Shown: positions 35,649 through 45,135, counted from the stretch's first letter. The stretch: 64,000 bases of DNA from CAWGJF01 sp963715745 (GCA_963715745.1 OY970271.1:682001-746000), one strand, 5' to 3'. The notes: generated from the sequence alone by a model not told the origin. Translations and numbers: made by a program.

Positions 35649-36473
35649 ATGAAAAAAACAATTATTCTATTCCCGGTTATATTTTTATTAGCCGGATTTA
35701 CTATCAACAGAATTATTGATGGAAAAATTCAGGATATACTTAACAAGCTTCAATTAACAGATTCATCTGCAAAGGAATATTTCTTTAATGACTGTATGGG
35801 ACCATCTTTTTATGTGCCTAATTTGAAAAGTTTAAAAAATATCTCAACGGGTGACAGAGCATCATTAGTTCAGGTAATTGGAGATTATGCAAAGCAGTAC
35901 GCAACTTCAAAAGAATTCATCAGCAAATACAATCAATATAGAGATAGCAGAAAACCTTCACCACCCCAAAAGCCACAATCTGTTGCGGAGATGAAACAAG
36001 AACATAAAGATGGGATTTTGAAATCAATTAAGGAATTGGAAAATACCAAAAGCCAGATTTCTTCTGATCAAAAGAAAATGTATGACGATATGATTACAAC
36101 AATGAAACAGCAGCTGGTTGAAATTGATGATCCCGAAAAGAGTATGTACACACCTGAAATGGATAAGATGTTTCAGGATTCTTATAACCAGCAATTGGAA
36201 AATTATAACCTGGAAGTTAAAGAATGGGAAGAAAACTACCCTGACGGCAATCCAAATAAAATAGTTAAAAACTGGTTATCTAAATTTCTTGAAATGTCAA
36301 ATAATGTTGACTTCAATGCAAAAACCGCAATTGATACAGATGGCAGAACAAAATTTGTGAAACAGGAATATGAAAGAAAAGATAATAATTGGAAATTATG
36401 TTACCGTGCTGGACAGGAAACGGTTAATGCCGCTAGAAAATTTGCACAGAATTGGCTGAAAGAATTGAAGTAA
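35649..36473 (+). CDS. exported hypothetical protein
   Basis: A 274-residue protein with an N-terminal hydrophobic signal or anchor (residues 4-20), then a charged helical region with DSSAKEYFFNDCMGPSFYVP, a coiled middle (LENTKSQISSDQKKMYDDMITTMKQQLVEIDDPEKSMYTPEM) and a C-terminal TKFVKQEYERKDNNWKLCYRAGQETVNAARKFAQNWLKELK. No domain recognised. The surrounding nuclease-like and methylase genes are on the opposite strand. Confidence 0.65.
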   Translation: MKKTIILFPVIFLLAGFTINRIIDGKIQDILNKLQLTDSSAKEYFFNDCMGPSFYVPNLKSLKNISTGDRASLVQVIGDYAKQYATSKEFISKYNQYRDSRKPSPPQKPQSVAEMKQEHKDGILKSIKELENTKSQISSDQKKMYDDMITTMKQQLVEIDDPEKSMYTPEMDKMFQDSYNQQLENYNLEVKEWEENYPDGNPNKIVKNWLSKFLEMSNNVDFNAKTAIDTDGRTKFVKQEYERKDNNWKLCYRAGQETVNAARKFAQNWLKELK

Positions 36474-36489
36474 AACTGCTAAAATTATT

Positions 36490-36516
36490 GTAGCACGGAT
36501 TGGTAATCTGTGCTAC
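36490..36516. repeat. 27-bp palindromic repeat GTAGCACGGATT...
   Basis: A near copy of the palindrome at 30817-30843 (GTAGCACGGATT-GGT-AATCTGTGCTAC, two changes), followed by the same ATTTTG. It lies between convergent genes and may act as a terminator. Confidence 0.7.
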
Positions 36517-36525
36517 ATTTTGATT

Positions 36526-37572
36526 TCATTTCTGAAAAAGAAAAATGTATTCGTGTTTGAAAATGTAGAAACCACCTGCAAGTGCCCTATAGCGCCATAA
36601 CTCTTTTTGATTTCTTTTCCCCAAAGTATGATCAAAATTTTTCACGATTGTTGATTTAAGTTTGCAGTTTCTTTTAAGAACTTCCTGCATAACATAAAAT
36701 CCAAGTGGAATCCATTCGCCGGAAGAATATTTATCACCGATTACAACCGCAAGATATCTTCCTTTTCCAAGGTGGGGAAGAATATTGTCAAGAACATCTC
36801 CAAACATTTTTAAGAAATCTTCAATCGATTTTGCATTTGAAAGATCATTCTTATTACGGCTGAATTTTATGATGTCCCAGTAAGGCGGATGAAGTATCAG
36901 GAATTGAAAAGAAAAAATCCCGTTCATTTTCATAGTTGGTTTTAAATCGATGTTACGACTGTTTCCTTTTACAATTGCGGTTTTTGATTTATACTTGTTC
37001 TTTTCCTTCTTTAAAAGTTCATTGGCAGATTTTATTGCCCCGGGATTGAGGTCAATTCCCAAACCATTTCTTCCGAGCCGTAGACATTCTATTAAAGTTG
37101 TGCCGCTTCCGAGAAAAGCATCAAGAACCCAATCACCTTTTTTTGTGAATCTTCTTAAAAACTGGTTTGGAATCTGTGGAATAAAGTTTCCCCAGTAATC
37201 TGCCTTGTGAGCCCCTGATTTGTCACGCTTATCAATCAGCCAAAGACTATCGGTAATTATATCATCATATTCCTTCCATCTATTGAGATTCAAATCGTTC
37301 ATCTTGCCGGTTTTAGTTTCAATAAGACTTCGGGTGAGCCGGCTCAAATAATATTGTGTTCTTTCGATGGTTTTAGTTTCAATGATTTGTTTTAGTTCAT
37401 TTAACAAAAAATTTTTTTGAACAGAATACTTTGTCCCGTTAAACTGATAATTAATAGATTTATTCTTAGTCTGTTTATTTTCAACTAAAGAATAAAATTC
37501 ATTAACCTCTTTTTTTAATTTATTAAGATTATCAATGGCTGCTGCTTTATCTAAAAAAGAAAGAATATCCAT
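36526..37572 (-). CDS. site-specific DNA methyltransferase
   Basis: A 348-residue protein. A helical N-terminal domain (about 1-130) precedes the SAM-binding motif DAFLGSGTTLIECLRLGRNGLGIDLNPGAI (near residues 150-180) and the catalytic motif ILHPPYWDIIKFS, with HPPY in place of the more common DPPY/NPPY. This motif order (FxGxG before PPY) fits the N4-cytosine/N6-adenine beta-class enzymes. Its specificity is unknown. It may pair with the nuclease-like protein encoded at 34846-35484. Confidence 0.85.
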   Translation of the reverse strand: MDILSFLDKAAAIDNLNKLKKEVNEFYSLVENKQTKNKSINYQFNGTKYSVQKNFLLNELKQIIETKTIERTQYYLSRLTRSLIETKTGKMNDLNLNRWKEYDDIITDSLWLIDKRDKSGAHKADYWGNFIPQIPNQFLRRFTKKGDWVLDAFLGSGTTLIECLRLGRNGLGIDLNPGAIKSANELLKKEKNKYKSKTAIVKGNSRNIDLKPTMKMNGIFSFQFLILHPPYWDIIKFSRNKNDLSNAKSIEDFLKMFGDVLDNILPHLGKGRYLAVVIGDKYSSGEWIPLGFYVMQEVLKRNCKLKSTIVKNFDHTLGKRNQKELWRYRALAGGFYIFKHEYIFLFQK

Positions 37573-37577
37573 ATAAA

Positions 37578-38786
37578 TTAAAGTTCTGAATTAAATTTTG
37601 ATTTAACTATTTCAGCGATTGTTTTGCCGATGCTTAAAGATGCAGTTGCTGCTGGTGAAGGTGCGTTTAAAACATGAACCATTCTTTTAGCTTCAACTAT
37701 TCTGAAGTCATCTACAAGTTTTCCATTTTTATCGAGTGCCTGTGCACGAACTCCAGCTCCACCTGGTTCAATTTCATCAATACTTATTTCAGGGATTAAT
37801 TTTTGTAAAGCCGACACAAATGCTTTTTTACTGAATGATCTGTGAAATTCTTCCAATCCCATTTTATAATATTTAGCTGCCATTTTAATAAAACCGGGAA
37901 AGAAAATCATTCTTGAAACATCAGAAAACGAAAAATCTTTTTTTGAATAACCTTCACGTTTAAATGCCAGAACTGCATTTGGCCCTGCTTCGACCACACC
38001 ATCAATCATTCTGGTAAAATGAACTCCCAGAAACGGAAAGTTAATATCCGGAACCGGATATATTAGATTTTTAACCAAATATCTTTTTTCTTTTTTAATT
38101 TTATAATATTCTCCTCTAAAGGGAACAATCTGCAATCCGGGATCTGTTCCGCATTGCCTTGCAATAATATCAGAATAAAGACCTCCGCAATTTACAAGCA
38201 GTTTTGTTTTAAATTCACCTTTTGTTGTATTAATGATTAATTCATTTCCGGATTCACGTGCGGAAAGGAATTTACACCCAAGTAAAATATTTCCATTTTT
38301 ACTTTTTAGAAGTTCAGCATATTTGTTTGTCACCTGTGTGTAATCAACAATACCTGTTTGAGGAACAAACAATCCGGCAATTCCGTTTACATGAGGTTCA
38401 TATTCTTTTAATTCTTCTTTTTTGAGTTTTTTAATTCCACCAAGTCCGTTCGCTGTTCCTCTTTCAAAAAGATTATTTAAAGAACTGAGTTCTGTATCAC
38501 TTGTTGCTACCACAAGTTTTCCGCATCGCTCGTGTGCGATTCCATATTCTTTGCAGAATTCATAAAGCAACTCACGACCAACTATACAATTCTTTGCTTT
38601 TAGTGAACCTGGTTTATAATATAAGCCGGAATGAATTACACCACTGTTGTTTCCTGTTTGGTGATGAGCTAATTCATTTTCAGACTCAATTAATAATAAC
38701 TTAAAATCGGAATTATTCGATATTGTATAAGTTGTGGCTGTCCCTATTATTCCACCACCGATTACTATTATATCATAAGAATTCAA
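37578..38786 (-). CDS. lhgO: L-2-hydroxyglutarate oxidase
   Basis: A 402-residue FAD-dependent oxidoreductase with the N-terminal dinucleotide motif IIVIGGGIIGTATTY, then HHQTGNNSGVIHSGLYYKPGSLKA (family signature), and GGAGVRAQALDKNGKLVDDFRI near the end. LhgO oxidises L-2-hydroxyglutarate to 2-oxoglutarate and passes electrons to quinone or oxygen. The start of the methyltransferase gene is 5 bases beyond its stop. Confidence 0.92.
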   Translation of the reverse strand: MNSYDIIVIGGGIIGTATTYTISNNSDFKLLLIESENELAHHQTGNNSGVIHSGLYYKPGSLKAKNCIVGRELLYEFCKEYGIAHERCGKLVVATSDTELSSLNNLFERGTANGLGGIKKLKKEELKEYEPHVNGIAGLFVPQTGIVDYTQVTNKYAELLKSKNGNILLGCKFLSARESGNELIINTTKGEFKTKLLVNCGGLYSDIIARQCGTDPGLQIVPFRGEYYKIKKEKRYLVKNLIYPVPDINFPFLGVHFTRMIDGVVEAGPNAVLAFKREGYSKKDFSFSDVSRMIFFPGFIKMAAKYYKMGLEEFHRSFSKKAFVSALQKLIPEISIDEIEPGGAGVRAQALDKNGKLVDDFRIVEAKRMVHVLNAPSPAATASLSIGKTIAEIVKSKFNSEL

Positions 38787-38972
38787 TCAATTTCCCCTTT
38801 TGGGTGATTATACGCACAATAACCTTGCGCATTATAAATATATGTTGTAACATATAAATGTTCTTGTTTGAAATTAGTGAACATTTTGTTAGGAAATACT
38901 GAAATTTAAATATTACTTTCAACTATTAGAATAGAGAAAAATTAAAGTCTAATAAAAAACATAAGGTGACTT

Positions 38973-39260
38973 ATGAACAGCAAACAAAAAAAGGTAATAT
39001 TGATTGCCGTAATTCTTCTTGCCTTGGCGACCATATACTGGCAATTTAGCGGAGGTGAATTTTTCAGTAAAGATGGAATTTTTGTTGAGAAAGAACTTAC
39101 TGATCTGGATAAAATGCTGGGGCAGGCACCGCAGAAAGTTTACCAGGAAAAATTCATTCTAGGTTTGTTACCACACACTGCTGTTTTCGCAGGTATTGTT
39201 GTAGCTGTGTCCGGGGTTTTAATATTTATATTCAGAAATAAAAAAAATAAGGAGGAATAG
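38973..39260 (+). CDS. small membrane protein next to YceI
   Basis: A 95-residue protein with two hydrophobic helices (residues about 7-25 and 63-86) and a short soluble part between them (FSKDGIFVEKELTDLDKMLGQ). No family recognised. Its stop overlaps the GTG start of the YceI gene, so the two are translationally coupled and probably act together. Confidence 0.75.
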   Translation: MNSKQKKVILIAVILLALATIYWQFSGGEFFSKDGIFVEKELTDLDKMLGQAPQKVYQEKFILGLLPHTAVFAGIVVAVSGVLIFIFRNKKNKEE

Positions 39261-39895
39261 TGAATAACATTCTCAAGTTCATTTTATTTTCATTATTATT
39301 TGTTGCTGCCGGTTTTAGCCAGGGATTTAATGTTGGGAAGTCGGGCACGCAGACTTTTTCATTTGATGATCCCAAAGGAAGGAACCAGGCAATATTTTTC
39401 AGCAGTACACCGCTCGAAGATGTTACCGGTATTTCGAATGATGTTAAAGGAAGCGTCACATTTGATGTTAATGATATAAAGACTTTAAAGGGTTCTGTTT
39501 CTATTTCAGCAGGTTCAATTAATACCGGGATAGATTTAAGAAATGAACACATGAAAAGCGCAAACTGGCTGGATGCAGCATCTTTCCCGGAAATTACCTT
39601 TACAATTAAGAAAGTTAGTGACGTTCAGGTTCTTTCAGATAATAGTTTAAAAGCCAAAGTAACTGGGGATTTTTCTGTGCATGGAGTTACAAAAGAGGTA
39701 ACTGCAGATGCAACAATGAATTATTTAGTTGAAAGTGAGCAAACAAAGCAGCGTGCACCCGGAGACTTGCTGGGAGTAAAGGCAAAATTTGATATAATGC
39801 TTTCAAATTATAAGGTTTCAAATAAAATACTTGGTGAAAAAGTTTCGGATAAAATAGAAATTGAAGTTAACATTGTTGGAACGAATGCAAAATAA
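39260..39895 (+). CDS. YceI-family lipocalin-like secreted protein
   Basis: A 211-residue protein beginning at GTG, with a signal peptide (FSQG). The YceI fold is visible: SGTQTFSFDDPKGRNQAIFFSSTPLEDVTG, DVNDIKTLKGSVSISAGSINTGIDLRNEHMKSANWLDA and FPEITFTIKKV, then GDFSVHGVTKEVT. YceI proteins bind polyisoprenoid-like lipids in the periplasm. Coupled to the small membrane protein gene upstream. Confidence 0.92.
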   Translation: MNNILKFILFSLLFVAAGFSQGFNVGKSGTQTFSFDDPKGRNQAIFFSSTPLEDVTGISNDVKGSVTFDVNDIKTLKGSVSISAGSINTGIDLRNEHMKSANWLDAASFPEITFTIKKVSDVQVLSDNSLKAKVTGDFSVHGVTKEVTADATMNYLVESEQTKQRAPGDLLGVKAKFDIMLSNYKVSNKILGEKVSDKIEIEVNIVGTNAK

Positions 39896-39916
39896 TTAAT
39901 CAGATAAATTAATTCT

Positions 39917-39951
39917 AAAATCCGTATTGCTTAAAAAGTGATACGGATTTT
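39917..39951 (+). terminator. terminator after YceI gene
   Basis: AAAATCCGTAT (39917-39927) pairs with ATACGGATTTT (39941-39951), followed by a CCTTTTTAA tract. Confidence 0.8.
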
Positions 39952-40022
39952 CCTTTTTAAATGGATTATTCATCAGGCATTTAATTAAATTACTTCCTGA
40001 TTTTTTAAATGAAAGGAAATAG

Positions 40023-40559
40023 TTGAATAAAACAATTACTGTTTTTGGAAGTTCCAGACCAAAACCGGGTGAAGAAGAATATGAAACTGCATACAAGCTC
40101 GGAAAACTTTTAGCAGAAAATAATTTTAATGTTTGTACCGGTGGATATTATGGAATAATGGAAGCAGTATCCAAAGGTGCATCTGGCAAAGGTGTTGAAG
40201 TTATTGGAATTACAGTAAAAGATTGGGATAAAAAGGGTAATGAATACCTTTCAAAAGAAATAAAATGCGACACCCTTTTTGATAGAGTAAATAAATTAAT
40301 AGAATCCGGTGATGCATATATTATTTTACAGGGCGGCACCGGGACTCTGTTTGAACTTGCTGCAGTCTGGGAATTAGCAAATAAAGATTTAATGATGAAT
40401 AAGCCGGTTGCATGTCATTCTTCAATGTGGCAGGGAATCGTTTCAATAATAAATTTACAGATGGAAAAGGAAGGAAGAAGCACTGAAATAGTAAGAACAT
40501 TTGAAAGTGTGAAAAATATTGTTGAATATTTATCCGGCTGTTTATCTGACAAGTATTAG
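40023..40559 (+). CDS. LOG-family protein (TIGR00725/TIGR00730-like)
   Basis: A 178-residue protein starting at TTG, with ITVFGSSRPKPG, CTGGYYGIMEAVSKGA and the nucleotide-binding LQGGTGTLFELAAVWE (the PGGxGTxxE motif here with Gln for Pro). LOG-type enzymes remove ribose 5-phosphate from nucleotides; some are cytokinin-type nucleosidases. No clear partner. The channel gene follows after 8 bases, so they may be co-transcribed. Confidence 0.85.
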   Translation: MNKTITVFGSSRPKPGEEEYETAYKLGKLLAENNFNVCTGGYYGIMEAVSKGASGKGVEVIGITVKDWDKKGNEYLSKEIKCDTLFDRVNKLIESGDAYIILQGGTGTLFELAAVWELANKDLMMNKPVACHSSMWQGIVSIINLQMEKEGRSTEIVRTFESVKNIVEYLSGCLSDKY

Positions 40560-40567
40560 ATAAAAAA

Positions 40568-41845
40568 ATGACATTTCTTATCTCATATAAAAAGAGAATC
40601 TGGGATTTGTTGATTTCTTTATGTGCAACTGCATTGGCAATTTATATTCCATTGCAAATTGTTTTAAAGGTTAAGATAACAAACGAGCTTACTTTTATTT
40701 ACTGGCTTATCACGGCAATTTTTGTTATTGATATAGCTGTTAATTATTTTTCTGATTATTCTGATCCTCATCATCCTGCGCAATTAAAGCAATACAAATT
40801 AAAATATCTTAAAACCTGGTTCATTGTAGATTTGCTTGCAGCAATACCTTTTGAAGTTTTATTTGCCAATCCTGTGTTTGGTTTAATAAGACTTGTGAAA
40901 TTTCTGAAAGTTGCAGTATATATTCATGAATTAAGACAAAGAATATTAAAACTGCAGGACTATTCTCTTTTGATATTTTTTGTTTTCTGGGTTTTGATTA
41001 TCTCACACTGGCTTGCCTGCGGATGGATTTCGCTTCGAATATTTTCTGAAAATATTGAAAACACAGAGAAATATGTTGCCTCAATATTCTGGGTGATTGA
41101 AACTTTAACAACCGTGGGTTATGGAGAGGTTGTTCCTGCAACAATGGGGCAGCAGATTTATGCAATTCTTGTAATGTTGTTTGGTGTTGCAATGTACGGT
41201 TTTATAATCGGTAACGTGGCAAGCATTCTTTCTAAAAGAAATCCCGCCAGGGCACAATACTTTAACAATCTTGAACAGTTAAGAATTTTTGTAAACTACA
41301 GACGCATTCCTTTAAATCTTCAAAAGAAAATAATGGATTATTATTTATACATCTGGAGAAAGAAATTAGGATTTGATGAATCTGATTTTCTTTCAGGTTT
41401 GCCGCAGGGTTTGCAAAATGAAGTTTCGGTTTTTCTGAAAAGAGAAATATTGGAAAAGATCCCGATTTTTCGTGAAGTAAGTAACGAATTCCTGATTGAG
41501 GTTTCATCACATATGCGTCCGCAGGTTTGCATTCCAAATGAAACGATTTTTAAAGAAGGTGATACTGGTAATGAAATGTTTTTTGTTATTCGTGGAAACC
41601 TTCAGGTCTTTAGCGGTGATAAAAAAATATCCACACTTACAGATGGAGATTTTTTTGGCGAGATTGCTCTTTTTACTGAGAATAAAAAAAGAACTGCAAC
41701 TGTAATAAGTACAACCTATTGTGACCTTTACAGGTTGAAGCGCAAACATTTTATTGAGGTACTTAATAAATATCCCCAAATTGCCTCGCACATAAAATCA
41801 GTTGCAGATCAACGAATTGAGAGCAAATCAACAGAAAATAATTAA
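40568..41845 (+). CDS. cyclic-nucleotide-gated potassium channel
   Basis: A 425-residue protein with a voltage-sensor-like six-helix region (residues about 10-230), the K+ filter TLTTVGYGEVVPAT near residue 180 and a C-terminal cyclic-nucleotide-binding domain (FKEGDTGNEMFFVIRGNLQVF, GDFFGEIALFTENKKRTATV, about 310-415). The FGEIAL...RTATV phosphate cassette is intact, so cAMP or cGMP should bind. The channel resembles MlotiK1/SthK types. It opens conductance in response to the nucleotide. Confidence 0.92.
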   Translation: MTFLISYKKRIWDLLISLCATALAIYIPLQIVLKVKITNELTFIYWLITAIFVIDIAVNYFSDYSDPHHPAQLKQYKLKYLKTWFIVDLLAAIPFEVLFANPVFGLIRLVKFLKVAVYIHELRQRILKLQDYSLLIFFVFWVLIISHWLACGWISLRIFSENIENTEKYVASIFWVIETLTTVGYGEVVPATMGQQIYAILVMLFGVAMYGFIIGNVASILSKRNPARAQYFNNLEQLRIFVNYRRIPLNLQKKIMDYYLYIWRKKLGFDESDFLSGLPQGLQNEVSVFLKREILEKIPIFREVSNEFLIEVSSHMRPQVCIPNETIFKEGDTGNEMFFVIRGNLQVFSGDKKISTLTDGDFFGEIALFTENKKRTATVISTTYCDLYRLKRKHFIEVLNKYPQIASHIKSVADQRIESKSTENN

Positions 41846-41906
41846 TCGAAAACATAATTTCGAAATAATGATCCGGATCAAATTCTTAAACGGAATTATA
41901 GAAATT

Positions 41907-42377
41907 TCAAGGTAGGAAACTTTTAATTCCAATTGTGATAATTGTAACAACAACACCGGCAATCAGCACACCATAAAAAATATTCGGGATCGCCTTTTTA
42001 AATGGGATGCCGAATAACCATGCGGCTAATGCCCCCGTCCACGCGCCTGTATTGGGAAGCGGAATAGCAACAAAAATTATAAGTGCGATGTTTCCGTATT
42101 TATCAATTTTATCTTTTGTCTTTTTCCGTGTTCTTTCAAATAGCCAGGTTAAAAACCTGTTCATTAATTCTGATTTTTTCATCGACCATTTTGCGAACTT
42201 CGGGAAAAGCCAGAGGATGAACATCGGTGGGATAATATTGCCAATTACAGATACTATAAAAACAACCCAGACCGGCTGATGGAAAACAGTCAAACCAAGA
42301 GGAATTGAAGCTCTTAACTCGCCGATCGGAGTTAAAGCAGTTAAAAAGATATTTAGTATTTCGTTAAAGTTGCTCAA
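41907..42377 (-). CDS. small multidrug export-like membrane protein
   Basis: A 156-residue membrane protein of the small-multidrug-export (DUF2062-like) family: LTALTPIGELRASIPLGLTVF near the N-terminus and IALIIFVAIPLPNTGAWTGALAAWLFGIP. About four hydrophobic segments. Function poorly known. Convergent with the channel gene. Confidence 0.8.
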   Translation of the reverse strand: MSNFNEILNIFLTALTPIGELRASIPLGLTVFHQPVWVVFIVSVIGNIIPPMFILWLFPKFAKWSMKKSELMNRFLTWLFERTRKKTKDKIDKYGNIALIIFVAIPLPNTGAWTGALAAWLFGIPFKKAIPNIFYGVLIAGVVVTIITIGIKSFLP

Positions 42378-42485
42378 AATAAAATTGATTAATGGACAGC
42401 AAAATTAGAGAATTTGTGGTTATTTAAAAAATGGTTGATTTAACTAATACTATATAAAAACATCTGTTATTCAGGTGGGTTTTTT

Positions 42486-42493
42486 TATTTTTG
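42486..42493 (+). promoter_or_regulatory. candidate -7 element (TAnnTTTG) for malQ
   Basis: TATTTTTG lies 41 bases before the malQ ATG and matches the Bacteroidota -7 consensus. No clear -33 TTTG is seen. Confidence 0.35.
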
Positions 42494-42533
42494 CACTAAT
42501 ATTTTTTTCAAGATTTCAGAAACAGAGGTTTAA

Positions 42534-44072
42534 ATGCAATTTGAACGCAGCGCAGGAATTCTTCTTCATCCGACTTCACTGCCGGGTAAATATGGAATAG
42601 GTGACCTTGGAAATGAAGCATACCATTTTGTCGATTTTTTAGTTGAAGCCGGACAAAAACTCTGGCAGGTTTTCCCACTCGGTCCAACAGGTTATGGAGA
42701 TTCACCTTATCAATGCTTTTCTGCCTTTGCAGGAAATCCTTTACTTATAAGTCCTGATAAGTTGATAGAAGAAAATATCCTTAAAGAATCTGACATTCAA
42801 AATATTCCTGCTTCCGATTCAGGCAGAATAGATTATGGTAAAGTGATCAATTTTAAAAAAGAATTACTTTCAACTGCATATAAAAACTTTAAGAACAATT
42901 CTGAAAACCTTAATGATGATTTTAATTCTTTTGCAAATGAACATAAGGAATGGCTTGATGATTATTCTTTATTTATGGCAGCAAAAGATTATCATAACGG
43001 TGCTTCCTGGAATGAATGGGATAAAGGTCTTGTACTGCGTGAAGAATCTGCATTAAACTCCTGGAAAGAAAAGCTGGGCGATGAAATACTCTATCATAAG
43101 TTCGTACAGTTTTTATTTTTCAGACAGTGGAAAGCAATAAGAAAATATGCAAATGAGAAAGGAATTAAAATTATTGGCGATATGCCGATCTTTATTGCCT
43201 ACGACAGCTCCGATCTCTGGTCGAACAAAGAATTATTTACCGTAGATGAAACCGGCAAGCTCACTTTTGTTGCAGGAGTTCCGCCTGATTATTTTAGTGC
43301 AACCGGACAGTTGTGGGGAAATCCTCTTTACAAATGGGATGTAATGGAAAAAGATAATTTTCTTTGGTGGCGAAGAAGATTTAAAGCTCTTTTAGAATTA
43401 GTTGATATAATCCGCATAGATCATTTCCGTGGATTTGAAGCTTACTGGAAAATTCCGGGTGATGCAAAAACTGCACAAAGTGGAAAGTGGATAAAAGCTC
43501 CCGGTGAAAAACTTTTTGAAACAGTTAAAGAACATCTTGGTGATCTTCCGATTCTTGCTGAAGATCTTGGAGTAATTACACCGCCGGTTGAAGCATTAAG
43601 AGACAAATTTAATTTTCCCGGAATGAAAGTTCTGCAGTTTGCTTTCGGAGAAAAGATGGAAACAAAATTTCTGCCGCATAATTTTGTACCGAATTGTGTT
43701 GTATACACCGGTACACATGATAATGATACTACAAAAGCATATTTCGAAAAAGAAGCTGAGAAAGAAAGCGGTATAACTGAACACGCACAGAAATATTTAA
43801 ACTATTCCGGAGATAATCTGGTTTTTGAATTAATCAGAACTGCTTATGCATCAGTTGCAGTGTTTGTAATAATTCCTATGCAGGATGTGTTAAATCTTGG
43901 CGGAGATGCAAGAATGAACTTTCCGAGTACACTCGGCGGTAACTGGAACTGGAGATTTAACTGGAACCAGGTTGAGGAAAATCTTGCTGCCAAATACAAT
44001 GAGTTAAGCGTTTTGTACGAAAGACCCCCTAAACCTAAGAAAACTGAGGAAATTGAAACTGAAGATGAATAA
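42534..44072 (+). CDS. malQ: 4-alpha-glucanotransferase
   Basis: A 512-residue GH77 enzyme that transfers alpha-1,4-glucan segments in glycogen/maltodextrin metabolism. Motifs: SAGILLHPTSLPGKYGIGDLG at the start, IIGDMPIFIAYDSSDLW, the nucleophile Asp in IRIDHFRGFEAYW, the acid Glu in LAEDLGVITPPV and the transition-state Asp in YTGTHDND. The length is typical for bacterial MalQ. The C-terminal tail (PPKPKKTEEIETEDE) is acidic. Terminal part well conserved (NLGGDARMNFPSTLGGNW). Confidence 0.95.
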   Translation: MQFERSAGILLHPTSLPGKYGIGDLGNEAYHFVDFLVEAGQKLWQVFPLGPTGYGDSPYQCFSAFAGNPLLISPDKLIEENILKESDIQNIPASDSGRIDYGKVINFKKELLSTAYKNFKNNSENLNDDFNSFANEHKEWLDDYSLFMAAKDYHNGASWNEWDKGLVLREESALNSWKEKLGDEILYHKFVQFLFFRQWKAIRKYANEKGIKIIGDMPIFIAYDSSDLWSNKELFTVDETGKLTFVAGVPPDYFSATGQLWGNPLYKWDVMEKDNFLWWRRRFKALLELVDIIRIDHFRGFEAYWKIPGDAKTAQSGKWIKAPGEKLFETVKEHLGDLPILAEDLGVITPPVEALRDKFNFPGMKVLQFAFGEKMETKFLPHNFVPNCVVYTGTHDNDTTKAYFEKEAEKESGITEHAQKYLNYSGDNLVFELIRTAYASVAVFVIIPMQDVLNLGGDARMNFPSTLGGNWNWRFNWNQVEENLAAKYNELSVLYERPPKPKKTEEIETEDE

Positions 44073-44136
44073 TTGCACTGCAACCATTTTTGATTTAATG
44101 AATCATATTTACGTATAAAAAAATTCAGGAGTAATA

Positions 44137-44586
44137 ATGTTGAAGAAGTTATTAGTAGTAACGGCAATTATACTTTTAGCATTTGTTTCTTGCGAAAGCC
44201 AGTCTGCAAGTAACAATCTTAGCTGGGAAACAGATCTTGGTGCTGCGATTAAAAAAGCAAAGCAGGAAAACAAAACAGTTTTTGTGAATTTTACAGGTTC
44301 AGATTGGTGTAAATGGTGCATGAAGCTGAATGATGAAGTTTTTTCAAAGAGTGAATTTGAAAATTTTGCAAAAGATAAACTTGTACTTGTAAAAATAGAT
44401 TTCCCACAGAGTATTCCACAATCCAATGAAACAAAGATGTATAATAACTCCCTTGCACAAAGATATGGTGTACAGGGATTCCCGACGATCATATTAATTG
44501 ATAAAGATGGAAAAGTATTACTTAAAACAGGTTACCAGCCCGGCGGTGCAGCTAATTACGTTGAACACTTAAAATCGTACATTTAA
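44137..44586 (+). CDS. thioredoxin-family lipoprotein
   Basis: A 149-residue protein with a signal peptide and lipobox VSC (residue 19). The thioredoxin-like domain has FVNFTGSDWCKWCMKLNDEVFSK, with WCKWC as active site, and GFPTIILIDKDGKVL (cis-Pro). It is membrane-anchored and probably reduces or repairs disulfides of envelope proteins. A hairpin terminator follows. Confidence 0.9.
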   Translation: MLKKLLVVTAIILLAFVSCESQSASNNLSWETDLGAAIKKAKQENKTVFVNFTGSDWCKWCMKLNDEVFSKSEFENFAKDKLVLVKIDFPQSIPQSNETKMYNNSLAQRYGVQGFPTIILIDKDGKVLLKTGYQPGGAANYVEHLKSYI

Positions 44587-44595
44587 TTTTTTTAT

Positions 44596-44625
44596 GAGTG
44601 GAGATATTGAAAAATATCTTCACTC
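44596..44625 (+). terminator. hairpin after thioredoxin gene
   Basis: GAGTGGAGATATT (44596-44608) pairs with AATATCTTCACTC (44613-44625), one mismatch. Lacks a strong U-tract. Confidence 0.6.
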
Positions 44626-44844
44626 CACTTCTTATCTGTCTTATCATCTGTCTGTCTCATCATCCGTTTATTCAATATTTATAAATCCTTCTGCTGCGAT
44701 AACTAAATAGTTCATTTGTTCTATTTTATTATTCTCCGTGACTCAAATCCGGCTAAATTTTACTTTAAAATAGAACAAAAAGCTTATAACAAAGAACATA
44801 TTTTTTATTGAATTTTAATTACTAAATAAAATAAAAAAGGGAAA

Positions 44845-44994
44845 ATGGGTAGAATAATTTATACTTTAATTCTTATCGGGCTTTCAATAATGCTTCTCAG
44901 CGGTTCCCGTAATGAATCAGGCAAGAGTCAGGCTGAGAAAAAAAACAATATTAATAAAACAGTACAACTGGAAAAAGCCAGCAACAAATTTTAA
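44845..44994 (+). CDS. small signal-peptide protein
   Basis: A 49-residue protein: a hydrophobic N-terminus (IIYTLILIGLSIMLLSG) then a charged, Asn/Lys-rich tail ending ASNKF. AAAAGGG stands before the ATG. Its own terminator at 45065 supports that it is a real small gene. No family is known. Confidence 0.5.
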   Translation: MGRIIYTLILIGLSIMLLSGSRNESGKSQAEKKNNINKTVQLEKASNKF

Positions 44995-45064
44995 ATAGCG
45001 CATTTTAATGACACGTTCTGAATAGTAAAAGTGTTCTTAATTACATCTTAACCTCTCTCCTTAT

Positions 45065-45092
45065 ATGCCTTCACTTTCCCCGGTGAAGGCAT
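45065..45092 (+). terminator. terminator after small protein gene
   Basis: ATGCCTTCAC (45065-45074) pairs with GTGAAGGCAT (45083-45092), followed by TATTATTTT. Confidence 0.8.
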
Positions 45093-45106
45093 TATTATTT
45101 TAAAAT

Positions 45107-45135
45107 AAAAAAGGGGCTCACACAGAGCCCCTTTT
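45107..45135 (-). terminator. terminator of minus-strand small ORF
   Basis: AAAAGGGGCTC / GAGCCCCTTTT with ACACA loop. On the minus strand it directly follows the stop of the 49-codon frame at 45135 and has a T-rich tail (TTTTTATTTTA). Confidence 0.75.
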
